Of a stretch of DNA of 64,000 nt, positions 1 to 8,496 are shown piece after piece. Source of the DNA: Gymnodinialimonas sp. 202GB13-11. GTDB taxonomy: Bacteria > Pseudomonadota > Alphaproteobacteria > Rhodobacterales > Rhodobacteraceae. The translations under genes and the position numbers were made by a program. The stretch is from assembly GCF_040932485.1 (NCBI RefSeq), contig NZ_JBFRBH010000001.1, positions 3,522,212 to 3,586,211 of the forward strand, in the 5' to 3' direction. Positions within the stretch are counted from its first letter, which is position 1, and every line of letters begins with the position of its first letter. The notes under the pieces were generated by a model, which did not search any database, was not told where the DNA came from, and worked only from the letters and a program-made list of their open reading frames with translations.

Positions 1-1314
1 CGGTTCTTCGGCCATGCCATTGCGCTGGTGAAGGGCGACTATTCCGACCCCAACGATGCGGGTGAGGTGAGCCACTTTCAGGCGCTGGCCACAGCCCTTT
101 CGGGCACGGTCGGCCTTGGTAACATCGCGGGCGTCGCGGTGGCCGTAGGCATTGGCGGGCCCGGGGCGACGTTCTGGATGATCCTTGCGGGTCTTCTGGG
201 GATGGCGTCGAAGTTCACCGAGTGCACCTTGGGCGTGAAATACCGCAATGAATACCCGGACGGGACCGTTTCGGGTGGTCCGATGTACTACATCTCGAAA
301 GGCTTCAACGAGCTGGGCTTGCCGGGGGGTAAGATCCTGGCCGTTCTGTTCTCGATCTTCTGTATTCTGGGTGCGCTGGGCGGGGGCAACATGTTCCAGG
401 CCAATCAGGCGCATGTGCAGATCACGCAGATCACCGGCGAATTCCCTGGCTGGATCACCGGCCTTGTTTTTGCGGCGGTGGTGTTCGCGGTCATCGTGGG
501 TGGTATCAAATCCATCGCGCGCGTGACCGAGAAGATCGTGCCGTTCATGGGCATCCTTTATGTCGGTGCGGCCATCGTGGTTCTGATCGTGAACATCGAC
601 ATGATCGGCTGGGCCTTTGGCCAGATCTTTGCGGGTGCCTTCACGGGCCTCGGCGTTGCGGGCGGCTTTGTCGGCGCACTGATCCAGGGCTTCAAGCGCG
701 CGGCGTTCTCGAACGAGGCGGGCGTGGGCTCGGCGGCGATTGCACACTCGGCGGTGAAAACCAAAGAGCCGATCACCGAAGGGTTCGTTTCGCTTCTGGA
801 GCCGCTGATCGATACGGTTGTGATCTGCACGATGACGGCCTTGGTCATCATCATCTCGCAGCAGCTGATCATCGACGCTGAGACCGGCAACTACATGCTG
901 AACGAAGCAGGCTCGGCCATTGCAACCGTGGACGGCAACGGCGGTGTCGCGCTGACATCCGCAGCGTTTGGGTCGGCCATTGGCTGGTTCCCGTTCGTGC
1001 TGGCGATTGCGGTGATCCTGTTCGCGTTCTCGACCATGATCTCCTGGTCCTACTACGGGTTGAAGGCGTGGACGTACCTGTTTGGCGAAGGGAAGACGAC
1101 GGAGCTGATCTTCAAGCTGATCTTCTGTGTGTTCATCGTGATTGGTGCGGCGGCCAGCCTTGGGCCGGTCATCGACTTCTCGGACGCGGCGATCTTTGCG
1201 ATGGCTGTGGTCAACATCTTCTGCCTCTACTTCCTGATGAAGGTCGTGAAGCAGGAGCTGGCCTCTTACAGCGCGCGTCTGCGGTCGGGTGAGATCAAGA
1301 AGTTCACGCACTGA
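1..1314 (+). CDS. AGCS sodium:alanine/glycine symporter (5' truncated by window edge)
   Basis: Integral membrane cotransporter that uses the sodium gradient to import small neutral amino acids. The reading frame is open from base 1, so the N-terminus lies outside the window; 437 residues are visible. The stretch [18 protein letters not shown], followed by [17 protein letters not shown], is the family signature around the first substrate-binding helices. [19 protein letters not shown] is the second signature. About nine hydrophobic helices follow to a basic C-terminal tail. A rho-independent terminator begins 20 bases after the stop, so it ends its transcript. The exact amino acid carried cannot be told from sequence. 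Confidence 0.93.
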   Translation, partial: RFFGHAIALVKGDYSDPNDAGEVSHFQALATALSGTVGLGNIAGVAVAVGIGGPGATFWMILAGLLGMASKFTECTLGVKYRNEYPDGTVSGGPMYYISKGFNELGLPGGKILAVLFSIFCILGALGGGNMFQANQAHVQITQITGEFPGWITGLVFAAVVFAVIVGGIKSIARVTEKIVPFMGILYVGAAIVVLIVNIDMIGWAFGQIFAGAFTGLGVAGGFVGALIQGFKRAAFSNEAGVGSAAIAHSAVKTKEPITEGFVSLLEPLIDTVVICTMTALVIIISQQLIIDAETGNYMLNEAGSAIATVDGNGGVALTSAAFGSAIGWFPFVLAIAVILFAFSTMISWSYYGLKAWTYLFGEGKTTELIFKLIFCVFIVIGAAASLGPVIDFSDAAIFAMAVVNIFCLYFLMKVVKQELASYSARLRSGEIKKFTH

Positions 1315-1334
1315 GCAGAGCGGATGTGACATTG

Positions 1335-1370
1335 GGAGAGGCCGTGGGGAAACCTGCGGCCTCTCCTTTT
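1335..1370 (+). terminator. Rho-independent terminator of the AGCS symporter gene
   Basis: Perfect 10-bp inverted repeat GGAGAGGCCG / CGGCCTCTCC with a 12-nt loop, followed directly by TTTT. It lies just after the symporter stop codon. Confidence 0.85.
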
Positions 1371-1478
1371 GTGCTGAGCGCGGAAAAATGATCTTTAACA
1401 TGGGGATATTGCCCCAAAGACCGGGCGTTCGTGCAAGGGTAGGCAGGACGCACGCTTTGCAGTTGAAGGACCCTTTCC

Positions 1479-2645
1479 ATGCGCCCCACTTATCTGATTG
1501 CCCTCTTTTCCCTGACCACCACTGCGGCCTTTGGGCAGACGGCGATTGATCGCTGCACGGGATTGCTGGATGCGGAGTTGATCGACCGATCCTCCGTCAG
1601 TGAGACGCGACAGACGATCATGAATGAGTTTGCCAGTTTCTGTTCGCAGGAAGGATCGCTGAGTGAGGCGTTTGAGGGGACGAGTTTCGGATTTCAGGGC
1701 GCGATGCAGCGGGGGCGGAACTCGGGGTCGGCGGGCCTGAGCTTTGACAGTACCAGCGGCGAGACGGAGGCTTGGTTTCGCAATGTCTGCGATCAGGGGT
1801 CGAGCGCGTTTTCGGATTTCCTGCAGACGGACAGTTTCATCACGTCCGGCGCGGGGGTGACGCAGCAATACAATGAATGCGTCGCCACTTTGGTGAGTGC
1901 GGGTCAGACCTTCCTGACCGGCGAATTGAGCGAGACCGGCGTGCTGGAACGCTTCACGGTGCAGTTCCGGTATGAAGCGGGAAGCTCCGGCCCGCGCACG
2001 GTGGAGCTTTCTGGCATGTCGGGCGATCCGATTGCCTGCTTTGGCGATGCGACGGATACGGACCCGATCAGCCGGGAGAATACCATCGAGTTCAGCGGCG
2101 AGAGGTCGATCACCTGCGAATTGCCCGAGGGGCAGAGTGCGGCGGGCGGAACGTTCCGCTTCACCTCTCCCAACGGGCCAAGCCGCGAGGTGCCTTATTC
2201 CTATGTCGCCCGCGATCTGGTGGCCGAGATGGAAGCGCAGATCGCCGCTGATTATGCCGCGCGGGTTGAGGCGGCGGTGCCTGCGGGCCAAGTTTCGATG
2301 TTCGCGCTGGAGGCGTGCCCGGCGGGGTGGCGCTTGCATGAGGGGCTGGCCGGTGGCCGGGTGGCCGTGGGCGCAAGTGAGGGCATTGGTGCGGAGGTCG
2401 GTGCGGATACTGTTGAGATCCCGCGCGAGGCCCTGCCGCGCCAGCCGCTGCGCCTTCCCACGGGGAGCACCCCGGGAGACCCCGGGACCTATGGCACGTC
2501 CAGAAATCCCAATGCGATTGCGGTAACGGGACAACAGGGCAATTACGGGTCTGCTGTGCGGTTGACCGACTATTTGGGTTTGGGGGAACCGCTTGAGCTT
2601 CCAACCCCGCCCGGTATCGCGCTGCTGCCCTGCGTGCGGCAGTAG
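1479..2645 (+). CDS. Secreted protein with phage tail-collar-like C-terminal domain
   Basis: A 388-residue exported protein of unknown function. Residues 1-20 form a signal peptide (hydrophobic core, AFGQ cleavage region). Residues about 20-250 are an unassigned domain with several cysteines. The last 110 residues begin with CPAGWR and end with ALLPCVRQ. They have the layout of tail-collar/fibre-tip domains (C-P-x-G-W near the start, a proline-rich loop, and a terminal L-x-x-C-V-x-Q). Two cysteines frame that domain. No other phage gene is nearby, so this is more likely a host surface or periplasmic protein that reuses the fold. It stands alone between two terminator-like hairpins. Confidence 0.75.
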   Translation: MRPTYLIALFSLTTTAAFGQTAIDRCTGLLDAELIDRSSVSETRQTIMNEFASFCSQEGSLSEAFEGTSFGFQGAMQRGRNSGSAGLSFDSTSGETEAWFRNVCDQGSSAFSDFLQTDSFITSGAGVTQQYNECVATLVSAGQTFLTGELSETGVLERFTVQFRYEAGSSGPRTVELSGMSGDPIACFGDATDTDPISRENTIEFSGERSITCELPEGQSAAGGTFRFTSPNGPSREVPYSYVARDLVAEMEAQIAADYAARVEAAVPAGQVSMFALEACPAGWRLHEGLAGGRVAVGASEGIGAEVGADTVEIPREALPRQPLRLPTGSTPGDPGTYGTSRNPNAIAVTGQQGNYGSAVRLTDYLGLGEPLELPTPPGIALLPCVRQ

Positions 2646-2652
2646 GGGTTTG

Positions 2653-2680
2653 GGACGGGCCAGCCTTTGCCAGCCCGTCC
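2653..2680. terminator. Bidirectional hairpin between convergent genes
   Basis: Perfect 8-bp inverted repeat GGACGGGC / GCCCGTCC with a 12-nt loop, located between the ends of the secreted-protein gene (plus strand) and the SPW-type membrane gene (minus strand). There is no clear U-tract, so termination is inferred from position. Confidence 0.5.
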
Positions 2681-2690
2681 TGTAAGGCAT

Positions 2691-3053
2691 TCAGGCCGCG
2701 ACGGTCGCGTCGTCGGGCTTGTGCAGGGCGACGACGGCCAGAACGGTCGCGCCAAGAACCCAGTAATAGGCGGCCTCGATCCCGGTGAACCCGAAGATGA
2801 AGGGGGCCGAGACGAAGACCAGACCCACGGCGCCGTCAACAGCGAGGTGCAGTTTGTAAGGCAACACGCGGAGCAGGCCGAATTGGTGATCGGTCAGCAG
2901 GGTCAGAAGGAAGGCCGCCGCGCCCGTGGTGACGGAGAGGTAGAGGGCGACGGGGTTGATGGAGCCGATGCCAAGAATGAAGGGCATGATGATGAGGCCA
3001 AGTGCGACAGGATAGTCGAGATAGGCGTGCAGGGATTTGGTGATAAAGCGCAT
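2691..3053 (-). CDS. Small SPW-repeat-type integral membrane protein
   Basis: A 120-residue protein with four predicted hydrophobic helices (residues about 14-30, 35-54, 68-85 and 90-108). The spacing and the motifs around the two half-repeats resemble the SPW-repeat family of small inner-membrane proteins. The function of the family is unknown. It is the second gene of a two-gene operon, starting 23 bases after the DM13-domain gene, and probably shares control with it by the divergent TetR regulator. Confidence 0.65.
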   Translation of the reverse strand: MRFITKSLHAYLDYPVALGLIIMPFILGIGSINPVALYLSVTTGAAAFLLTLLTDHQFGLLRVLPYKLHLAVDGAVGLVFVSAPFIFGFTGIEAAYYWVLGATVLAVVALHKPDDATVAA

Positions 3054-3076
3054 GGGTTTGATCCTTTGCGTTTGGA

Positions 3077-3475
3077 TTACGTGTTCGACAGCGCGGCGAC
3101 GCCGAGGGGGACGGAGAATTCGTCACACCAGATGAACACTTCGGTGAAATCGGTCACATCGAGGCCCGCCGGTACCGGGTAGGCTTGCAGGCCGTTGATC
3201 GACGTCAGTTCCCCCAAATCGGAGGCGGCGACATATTCGCCGTTGATGCCGAAGCCGACACTGGGATCGGGTGCGCCGTCGAGGCTGAAATCAGCGTTCA
3301 GGATCACGACGGAGCCGCCGCCAGAGGTTTCCACAATGGTGACGCCACCGGTGGTGATGTGATCGCTGAGGCCCGTGAATGTACCGGACGCAGCGATGGT
3401 GTCGGCGGAGGCGGCGGTGGCGAAAGTGGCAGCGGCGATGCCGAGCGCGAAGCCTGCGAAGATGAGTTGTTTCAT
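3077..3475 (-). CDS. Secreted DM13-domain protein
   Basis: A 132-residue exported protein. The start chosen is the ATG at 3475 because a typical signal peptide begins there (MKQLIFAGFALG, cleavage after ASA near residue 23); the longer open frame upstream has no coding character. The mature part is one DM13 domain. Its hallmark near the C-terminus is the hydrophobic V-F-I-W-C-x-x-F-S-V-P-L-G-x-A-x-L segment with the conserved cysteine. DM13 domains have been proposed to take part in redox or electron transfer at the cell surface; that role is unproven here. It leads an operon with the SPW protein. Confidence 0.8.
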   Translation of the reverse strand: MKQLIFAGFALGIAAATFATAASADTIAASGTFTGLSDHITTGGVTIVETSGGGSVVILNADFSLDGAPDPSVGFGINGEYVAASDLGELTSINGLQAYPVPAGLDVTDFTEVFIWCDEFSVPLGVAALSNT

Positions 3476-3572
3476 GGGTTGGTCTTTCTGTTTGAGGTTA
3501 AGCGAGGTGCTTGTTTCGTGTTGCGGGCCGGGCGGTGACTCGCTCGGTGTAGGAGAATGAGTAATATTAGGA

Positions 3573-3582
3573 ACCGAACGGT
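3573..3582. promoter_or_regulatory. Putative TetR operator, copy 1
   Basis: Dyad ACCG-AA-CGGT in the divergent promoter region between the DM13 gene and the tetR gene. A second copy of the same dyad lies 35 bp away. Confidence 0.5.
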
Positions 3583-3607
3583 ACAAAACACAAAAGAGTG
3601 ATTGTGG

Positions 3608-3617
3608 ACCGACCGGT
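3608..3617. promoter_or_regulatory. Putative TetR operator, copy 2
   Basis: Dyad ACCG-AC-CGGT, same arms as the copy at 3573 and centred 35 bp from it. It lies 35 bases before the tetR start, where a bound repressor would block both divergent promoters. Confidence 0.5.
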
Positions 3618-3651
3618 TCCATATTATGTGCGGGCGTTGAAGGAGACAGAG

Positions 3652-4233
3652 ATGGCGCGCCCCAGAGAGTTTGATGAACAGCAGGCCACCGAAGCCGCGA
3701 TGAACGTGTTCTGGGAACACGGCTATGACGGCGCGTCGATTGCCTTGCTGCTGGACGGCATGGGGATGACGAAGGGCAGCCTCTATAAGGCGTTCAACGA
3801 CAAGAGATCCCTCTTCCTGACGGCCATGGCCCGCTACGAGGCCGCGCAGGTCGCCCCGGCGATTGCGGTGTTGCAGGACGACACGGAGCCAGACGGCCGC
3901 AAGCGCATCGCGCGGGTGTTCGAGAGCGTCGCACAGGCGGTGCGCAATGGGGACAGGCGCGGGTGCCTGTTGTGCTCAGCCGCGGCGGGGCCATCGTTTG
4001 ATGATCCTGAGATCGCAGAGGTCGTGGACGGGCTGCTGGACGATCTGCGGCTGGCTTTCGAAGTGGCGCTGGGCAGCGTCATGGCACCGGAGCAGAGCGA
4101 GGCGATGGCGCGCGTGTTGCAGACGCAATATGTCGGACTGCGTATTCTGGCCCGCGCTCAGGTGCCCGCAGATGATCTGGATCGAAGCGCGCGTGCGGTG
4201 TTGGCCGTGTTGGGGGACGGCAGCGGGGCTTAA
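3652..4233 (+). CDS. TetR/AcrR-family transcriptional regulator
   Basis: A 193-residue repressor. The start is ATG 3652, preceded by AAGGAGA; an in-frame start 54 bases earlier would run through the operator region. Residues 8-54 form the helix-turn-helix ([15 protein letters not shown], then G[10 protein letters not shown]). The remainder is an all-helical ligand-binding domain with a Cys pair at C-L-L-C, typical of the subfamily that contains ComR-like regulators. Two ACCG-N2-CGGT dyads lie upstream, which suggests autoregulation and control of the divergent DM13-SPW operon. Its stop codon overlaps that of the convergent arsH-like gene by three bases. Confidence 0.9.
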   Translation: MARPREFDEQQATEAAMNVFWEHGYDGASIALLLDGMGMTKGSLYKAFNDKRSLFLTAMARYEAAQVAPAIAVLQDDTEPDGRKRIARVFESVAQAVRNGDRRGCLLCSAAAGPSFDDPEIAEVVDGLLDDLRLAFEVALGSVMAPEQSEAMARVLQTQYVGLRILARAQVPADDLDRSARAVLAVLGDGSGA

Positions 4234-4946
4234 TCCGCCTTCGGCGTGTTCACCCGCTTGCTGAGTTTGGCGTGGCTTTCCACCCGCTCGCTATACCGAT
4301 CCAGAAGGTAGTCCCGGTTGGAGCGGGTGAGGTGGGTGAATTTCACCAGCTCTTCCATCACGTCGACGACGCGGTTGTAGAGCGGTGAAGGCTTCATCCG
4401 CCCGTCCTTGAACTGATCCCACGCCATCGGCACGGAGCTTTGGTTCGGGATGGTTACAAGGCGCATCCAGCGGCCCAGGATGCGCAGTTGGTTGACGGTG
4501 TTGAAGCTTTGGCTGCCACCGTTGACTTGCAGCACGGCCAGCGTTTTGCCCTGCGTCGGGCGCACGCCGCCCATCGACAGCGGAATCCAGTCGATCTGGC
4601 TTTTCATGATGCCGGTCATCGCCCCGTGTCGTTCGGGAGAGACCCAGACGAAGCCGTCGCACCATTCTGCGTTTTCGCGCAGCTCGACCACTTTGGGGTG
4701 ATCCATGGGCGCGCCGTCTGGTTGCGGCAGGCCTTCGGGGTTGTAGATGCGCGTTTCTCCCCCGAGGCGGCGGAGCAGGCGGTCGCATTCCTGCGCCAGT
4801 GCGCGGGAATAGGACATGTCGCGGAGGGAGCCGTAGAGGATCAGGAACCGCGGCGGCGTGGCCGGGTCGTATTCGGGGAACAACTGGGCCGGATCGAGGG
4901 CGTTGAACTGCGCCTCGTCGAGGGCGGGGAAGGTATCGTCGGTCAT
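4230..4946 (-). CDS. arsH: ArsH-type NADPH-dependent FMN reductase
   Basis: Flavodoxin-fold oxidoreductase of 238 residues. ArsH proteins bind FMN and use NADPH to reduce quinones, azo dyes or metals, and can oxidise trivalent organoarsenicals. Diagnostic motifs are L-Y-G-S-L-R near residue 39 (phosphate-binding loop), S-P-E-R-H-G near residue 103, and the C-terminal G-R-M-K-P-S...Y[10 protein letters not shown] block. No arsR, arsB or arsC is adjacent, so the arsenic role is not supported by context. The gene converges on tetR, with overlapping stop codons. Confidence 0.88.
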   Translation of the reverse strand: MTDDTFPALDEAQFNALDPAQLFPEYDPATPPRFLILYGSLRDMSYSRALAQECDRLLRRLGGETRIYNPEGLPQPDGAPMDHPKVVELRENAEWCDGFVWVSPERHGAMTGIMKSQIDWIPLSMGGVRPTQGKTLAVLQVNGGSQSFNTVNQLRILGRWMRLVTIPNQSSVPMAWDQFKDGRMKPSPLYNRVVDVMEELVKFTHLTRSNRDYLLDRYSERVESHAKLSKRVNTPKAD

Positions 4947-4994
4947 GGCGGGACTTTTGCGAGGGCAGGGCTGGGATGCAACCGTCGAACGCGT

Positions 4995-5621
4995 CTATTT
5001 GGGCGGCTTGCGCGTGACAGCTTCGACCAATTGGGCGACCGCGCGGGAGAGGCGCCCATCAGTCCAGCCGCGCAGGTAGTAATAGCCCGCGGTTGCCCCG
5101 ACGGCGGCACCGGCGGCGTCCACCATCAGGTCGCCCATCGTGTCGTGGAGGCCGGATTTCTGCATGTTGAGGCCGAAGAGTTGATCCATGCCGTATTCGA
5201 ATATCTCCCAAATCGCGCCTATGGCCAGCGCGAAGGAAAAGGCGAAGAGGGCGCCAACTGCTGGGGACAGGGCAAGTTTATCGCCACGCACGAGGACGAC
5301 GACCAGCACCGTGCCGACCATGCCGAAGCCCACGGCCGAGCCGGAATGCGCGGCGAGGTCCCACCACCAGAGCCGTTCGTAGAAGTCGAACGCCTCGCCC
5401 AGAAAGACGGTAGCCGTGATGAAGATCGTGACGGCGGCGATGAAGCCTGCGGGCAGGCGCACGCCCGTCCATCGGCTGCTGAGGATCGGGATCAGGGTGA
5501 GGGTCACGGTGATGAGCGCGATGAATACGAGGCTCCACTGGGCCTCGAACACACCCCAGAAGGCGACGAGGAGCAGGAGGCTCCAGACCGCGTAGGTGAT
5601 GGGGTGTTGGCGTTCGATCAT
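4995..5621 (-). CDS. DUF2238/YjdF-like integral membrane protein
   Basis: A 208-residue membrane protein with about five hydrophobic helices. A conserved polar block W-W-W-D-L-A-A-H-S-G-S-A-x-G-F sits near residue 87, and W-E-I-F-E-Y-G-M-D followed by L-H-D-T-M-G-D-L-M-V-D lies near residues 143-165. These acidic and histidine residues inside the membrane are characteristic of the YjdF/DUF2238 family, whose biochemical role is not established. It stands alone, 48 bases upstream of arsH on the same strand, so the two could be co-transcribed. Confidence 0.6.
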   Translation of the reverse strand: MIERQHPITYAVWSLLLLVAFWGVFEAQWSLVFIALITVTLTLIPILSSRWTGVRLPAGFIAAVTIFITATVFLGEAFDFYERLWWWDLAAHSGSAVGFGMVGTVLVVVLVRGDKLALSPAVGALFAFSFALAIGAIWEIFEYGMDQLFGLNMQKSGLHDTMGDLMVDAAGAAVGATAGYYYLRGWTDGRLSRAVAQLVEAVTRKPPK

Positions 5622-5731
5622 GTGATTTGCGCAGGTGTTTTATGGGTTCTGCATTAGGGTGCGCTGCGAGAGCGCTCTTGCCAAGGGCGGCATGAGGGCG
5701 TTGGTGGGGACGGAATGGGCGAGAGGACGGC

Positions 5732-6820
5732 ATGAGCGGTTTGTTTTTGGTGGCGGTGCCGGGGCTGGAAGGCCCGCTGGAGGACGAGGCGCGGGGCTTG
5801 GGCTTTGACGGCGTGCGGCGTGTGGCTGGGGGCGTTGAGGTCGACGGCGGGCTGGCCGAGGCGGCGCGGGCGAATGTTGAGATGCGCTGCGCGGTGCGGG
5901 TGCTGGCGCGGGTAGCGGAATTCCGGGCGATGCATCTGGCGCAGTTGGACAAGCGCTCGAAGAAGGTCGCGTGGCGCGAATGGCTGCGGGACGATGTGCC
6001 GGTAAAGGTGGAAGCGACCTGCCGGAAGTCGAAGATCTACGTGAACAAGGCGGCGGTTCAGCGTGTCGAGGGCGGGCTGAAAGCGGCGGGGGTGCCGGTT
6101 TCGAAAGAGGCCGAGATCGTGGTGAAGGTGCGGATCAACGATGATCTGTGCACCATCAGCCTAGATATGACCGGAGAGGCGCTGCACCGGCGGGGGCACA
6201 AGGAATTCGTCGGCAAAGCCCCGTTGCGGGAGACGATGGCAGCGGGATTTCTGCGAGTGATGGGGTTTGACGGCACGCAGGCTGTGGTGGACCCGATGTG
6301 CGGGTCGGGGACGTTTGTGTTGGAGTCCGCGGAGATTGCGGCGGGGTTGATCCCGGGGCGTTCAAGGACATTTGCGTTTGAGCGGATGGCAGGCGGTGCA
6401 GATGCATATTTAAGGAACAAAGATGGACAGTGTGGCGCATCGCGGGGCACGCGGTTCTTTGGGTTTGATCGAAATGACGGGGCCATTCGTGGCGCGCGCG
6501 GGAATGCGGAGCGGGCGGGGGTTGCCGAACTTGTGGCGTTCGAGCGCGCGGCGATCAGTGATCTGGTTCCGCCGGAGGGTGTGGCGCCGGGCATCGTGAT
6601 GGTGAACCCGCCCTATGGGGGGCGAATTGGGGATCGGAAATTGTTGTTCGGCCTTTATGGTGCGCTGGGCGGGGTTTTGGCCGAGAAGTTTGGCGGCTGG
6701 CGCGTGGGGATCGTGACGAGTGATGGCGGGTTGGCGAAGGCGACGGGGCTGACGTTGGAAGCCTTTGGGCCAGTGGACCATTCGGGGACGAAGGTGAACC
6801 TTTATCACGCGCAGCTTTAA
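5732..6820 (+). CDS. THUMP-domain class I SAM-dependent RNA methyltransferase (RlmL/RlmKL-N-like)
   Basis: A 362-residue enzyme predicted to methylate a guanine N2 in 23S rRNA. Residues 1-150 hold a ferredoxin-like plus THUMP RNA-binding region. Residues 155-362 form the Rossmann methyltransferase: D-P-M-C-G-S-G-T-F is the SAM-binding motif and N-P-P-Y-G is the catalytic motif IV of N-methyltransferases acting on exocyclic amines. The length fits the single-MTase bacterial relatives of RlmL rather than the fused RlmKL. The exact target base is inferred from family only. The stop codon overlaps that of the convergent DUF2585 gene. Confidence 0.85.
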   Translation: MSGLFLVAVPGLEGPLEDEARGLGFDGVRRVAGGVEVDGGLAEAARANVEMRCAVRVLARVAEFRAMHLAQLDKRSKKVAWREWLRDDVPVKVEATCRKSKIYVNKAAVQRVEGGLKAAGVPVSKEAEIVVKVRINDDLCTISLDMTGEALHRRGHKEFVGKAPLRETMAAGFLRVMGFDGTQAVVDPMCGSGTFVLESAEIAAGLIPGRSRTFAFERMAGGADAYLRNKDGQCGASRGTRFFGFDRNDGAIRGARGNAERAGVAELVAFERAAISDLVPPEGVAPGIVMVNPPYGGRIGDRKLLFGLYGALGGVLAEKFGGWRVGIVTSDGGLAKATGLTLEAFGPVDHSGTKVNLYHAQL

Positions 6821-7389
6821 GGGGCGTTGGGGTTGAGTTCCTGCTGCCAGCTGGCGATGGACTCGCTGGGGTAGACCAGTTGCAGGGTTGTGAGCGCGAG
6901 GCTGTCGCGGCCGATGAAGGCGGCGGTGAGTTCCAGAAGCGCCACAAGCGCGAGGGTCACGGGCACGCGCAGGCGCCATGCGGCGAAGAAGCCGCCCATC
7001 ATCCAGACGTAATCCGCCACGGCGTTCAGGATGCTGTCGCCGGTATAGCCCTGGTTCACCGTGGTGGCGCGGAATTGGCCGAGGACCCAATCGGTATGCT
7101 CAATCACCTCCCACCCGATGCCGGTGATGATGGCGGTGGCGAAGAGCACGTTGAAGCCAAGGCGCGGGAAGGCGACGCGTCCGATCAGTGCGATCAAGAC
7201 GCCGTGCAGGATGTGGCTGAGCGTGTACCAATCGGCGATGTGCTGGGAATTGCCGCTGTCCCAGATGGAACCGACCCAGAGGCGGACCTCCCCACAGGTG
7301 CAAATCCACGGTTGGCCCCAAAGGGCGAGGACAAGGGCGATGATTGGAAGGCCAGCGATGGCGGCGAGGGGGAGGGTCGTGCGGGTCAC
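6817..7389 (-). CDS. DUF2585 (UPF0314) membrane protein
   Basis: A 190-residue protein with about five hydrophobic helices. The N-terminal helix is followed by a C-T-C-G segment and the conserved block S-Q-H-I-A-D-W-Y-T-L-S-H-I-L-H-G. Then come W-E-V-I-E-H-T-D and Y-T-G-D-S-I-L-N-A-V-A-D. These features define the DUF2585/UPF0314 family of alphaproteobacteria, which has no known function. The pattern of intramembrane H, D and E residues is reminiscent of the YjdF-like protein at 4995-5621, so the two may be distantly related. Confidence 0.75.
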   Translation of the reverse strand: MTRTTLPLAAIAGLPIIALVLALWGQPWICTCGEVRLWVGSIWDSGNSQHIADWYTLSHILHGVLIALIGRVAFPRLGFNVLFATAIITGIGWEVIEHTDWVLGQFRATTVNQGYTGDSILNAVADYVWMMGGFFAAWRLRVPVTLALVALLELTAAFIGRDSLALTTLQLVYPSESIASWQQELNPNAP

Positions 7390-7476
7390 GAGTGGGACCT
7401 TCGTAAGGAATCTGCCTCTACAGCAAAGCCAGCGTTGACGTTGACGTAAAGGTTAGGTTTTCCTTACGCGCCTTTT

Positions 7477-7950
7477 TCAGGCGGAGGTCGCCCAAAGCAA
7501 CCGCCACCAATGGGTGTCATCGACGAACAGGATGTCGAAAACGTTCCAATCCTCCTCAACGATGACGGCATGTTTGGGACGCTCAAAGGTTAGGTTCAGG
7601 GCTTCTTTGAGTTTGGGTAGGTACTCGATGGCCATGTGGTTTGTGGCGAGCGATTTGAGTTGTGGGTCTTGGGGCAGCGCTACGCCGTCGCACAGGTCGG
7701 CGCAGGCATGGCTGAGATCAAAGAAGGTGGCAAAGTCTTCCGCATTCTGGCGGGGGAGCCATGCCGCGCAATAGGTCGCCTCCCAACTCGGATGGTACCT
7801 GTAGGCCCAGTTGAGATCCCCCGCGGTTCCTGTCTTCAGGGACCACATTTCGCGCGTTCTATTCAGATCAGGTCGCGGCCCGAGTTCAGGGCTGCGCTTC
7901 ACGGGGCGGTTTCGACGGGACTTCGGCAGTCTTGGGCTTCGGATCGACAT
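7477..7950 (-). CDS. Conserved hypothetical protein
   Basis: I do not recognise the family. The clearly coding part begins near M-W-S-L-K-T-G (ATG 7848) and runs to the stop as 123 residues rich in Trp and acidic residues; it has two Cys-containing helices (C-A-A-W, A-C-A-D-L-C). The ATG at 7950 would add a basic 34-residue leader and is placed 8 bases after the upstream gene, so it is taken as start, but neither site has a good ribosome-binding sequence. The protein appears soluble and cytoplasmic. It probably shares a transcript with the secreted protein gene just upstream. Confidence 0.5.
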   Translation of the reverse strand: MSIRSPRLPKSRRNRPVKRSPELGPRPDLNRTREMWSLKTGTAGDLNWAYRYHPSWEATYCAAWLPRQNAEDFATFFDLSHACADLCDGVALPQDPQLKSLATNHMAIEYLPKLKEALNLTFERPKHAVIVEEDWNVFDILFVDDTHWWRLLWATSA

Positions 7951-7957
7951 GGGCGGC

Positions 7958-8413
7958 TCAGCTGACCGGCGTGGCGAGTGTGATGGTGCCGTATTGTTCG
8001 AAGGTGAAGCCAGGCAAGGGGCCAATATGGTAGACGCCCATGGCCGTATTGCTGTGGCCGTCGAGGTCGAGGGACATTGCGAAGGAGGTTGTGGTGCCGT
8101 CGTCAAAGCCCGAGCGGCTGTCGAGCGCGATCGTACCTTCAAAGGTGATGCATTCGTGACCCTCGGCGCAGGCGATGTAGCCATCGTCCGTGAGGGGTGG
8201 CCCGCCGGTTGCGACGACATCCCCGAACAGGTTCACGTGGTCGAAGGTGATCGCGAGTCCGTAAGTGCCATCGCCGTTGCGGATCAGGTCGAGGGTTAGA
8301 GCGGCGTGCGCACCGACGGTGACGTTGTGCGCGCCGCCGGTGTAGGTTTGGGTCTGTTGGGCGTGGACGAGCGCGGGAAGCAACAGGGCCAGGCAGTAAA
8401 GAACAACGCGCAT
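7958..8413 (-). CDS. Secreted hypothetical protein
   Basis: A 151-residue exported protein of unknown function. The start is ATG 8413, where a clean signal peptide begins (residues 1-18, ending V-H-A). The mature chain is beta-rich with few charged residues and two cysteines (A-C-A-E-G-H-E-C-I) likely to form a disulfide. The open frame continues upstream to 8944, but that part is the antisense shadow of the amidinotransferase gene. No motif allows a function to be proposed. Confidence 0.6.
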   Translation of the reverse strand: MRVVLYCLALLLPALVHAQQTQTYTGGAHNVTVGAHAALTLDLIRNGDGTYGLAITFDHVNLFGDVVATGGPPLTDDGYIACAEGHECITFEGTIALDSRSGFDDGTTTSFAMSLDLDGHSNTAMGVYHIGPLPGFTFEQYGTITLATPVS

Positions 8414-8496
8414 GGAAAGCCTTCTTGGACAATGGATCATCTGAATTGCACAAAGCGTAGCAGAGGATCCATTGCCCGGTATAGGCGCGCGTTTGA

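Noticed and set aside
1479-2645. Prophage remnant based on the collar-like domain
   Set aside because: Signal peptide, no other phage genes, no integrase or att repeats near.
4230-4946. Arsenic-resistance operon
   Set aside because: ArsH is present but arsR, arsB and arsC are not, and the neighbouring TetR is of a different type with its own divergent operon.
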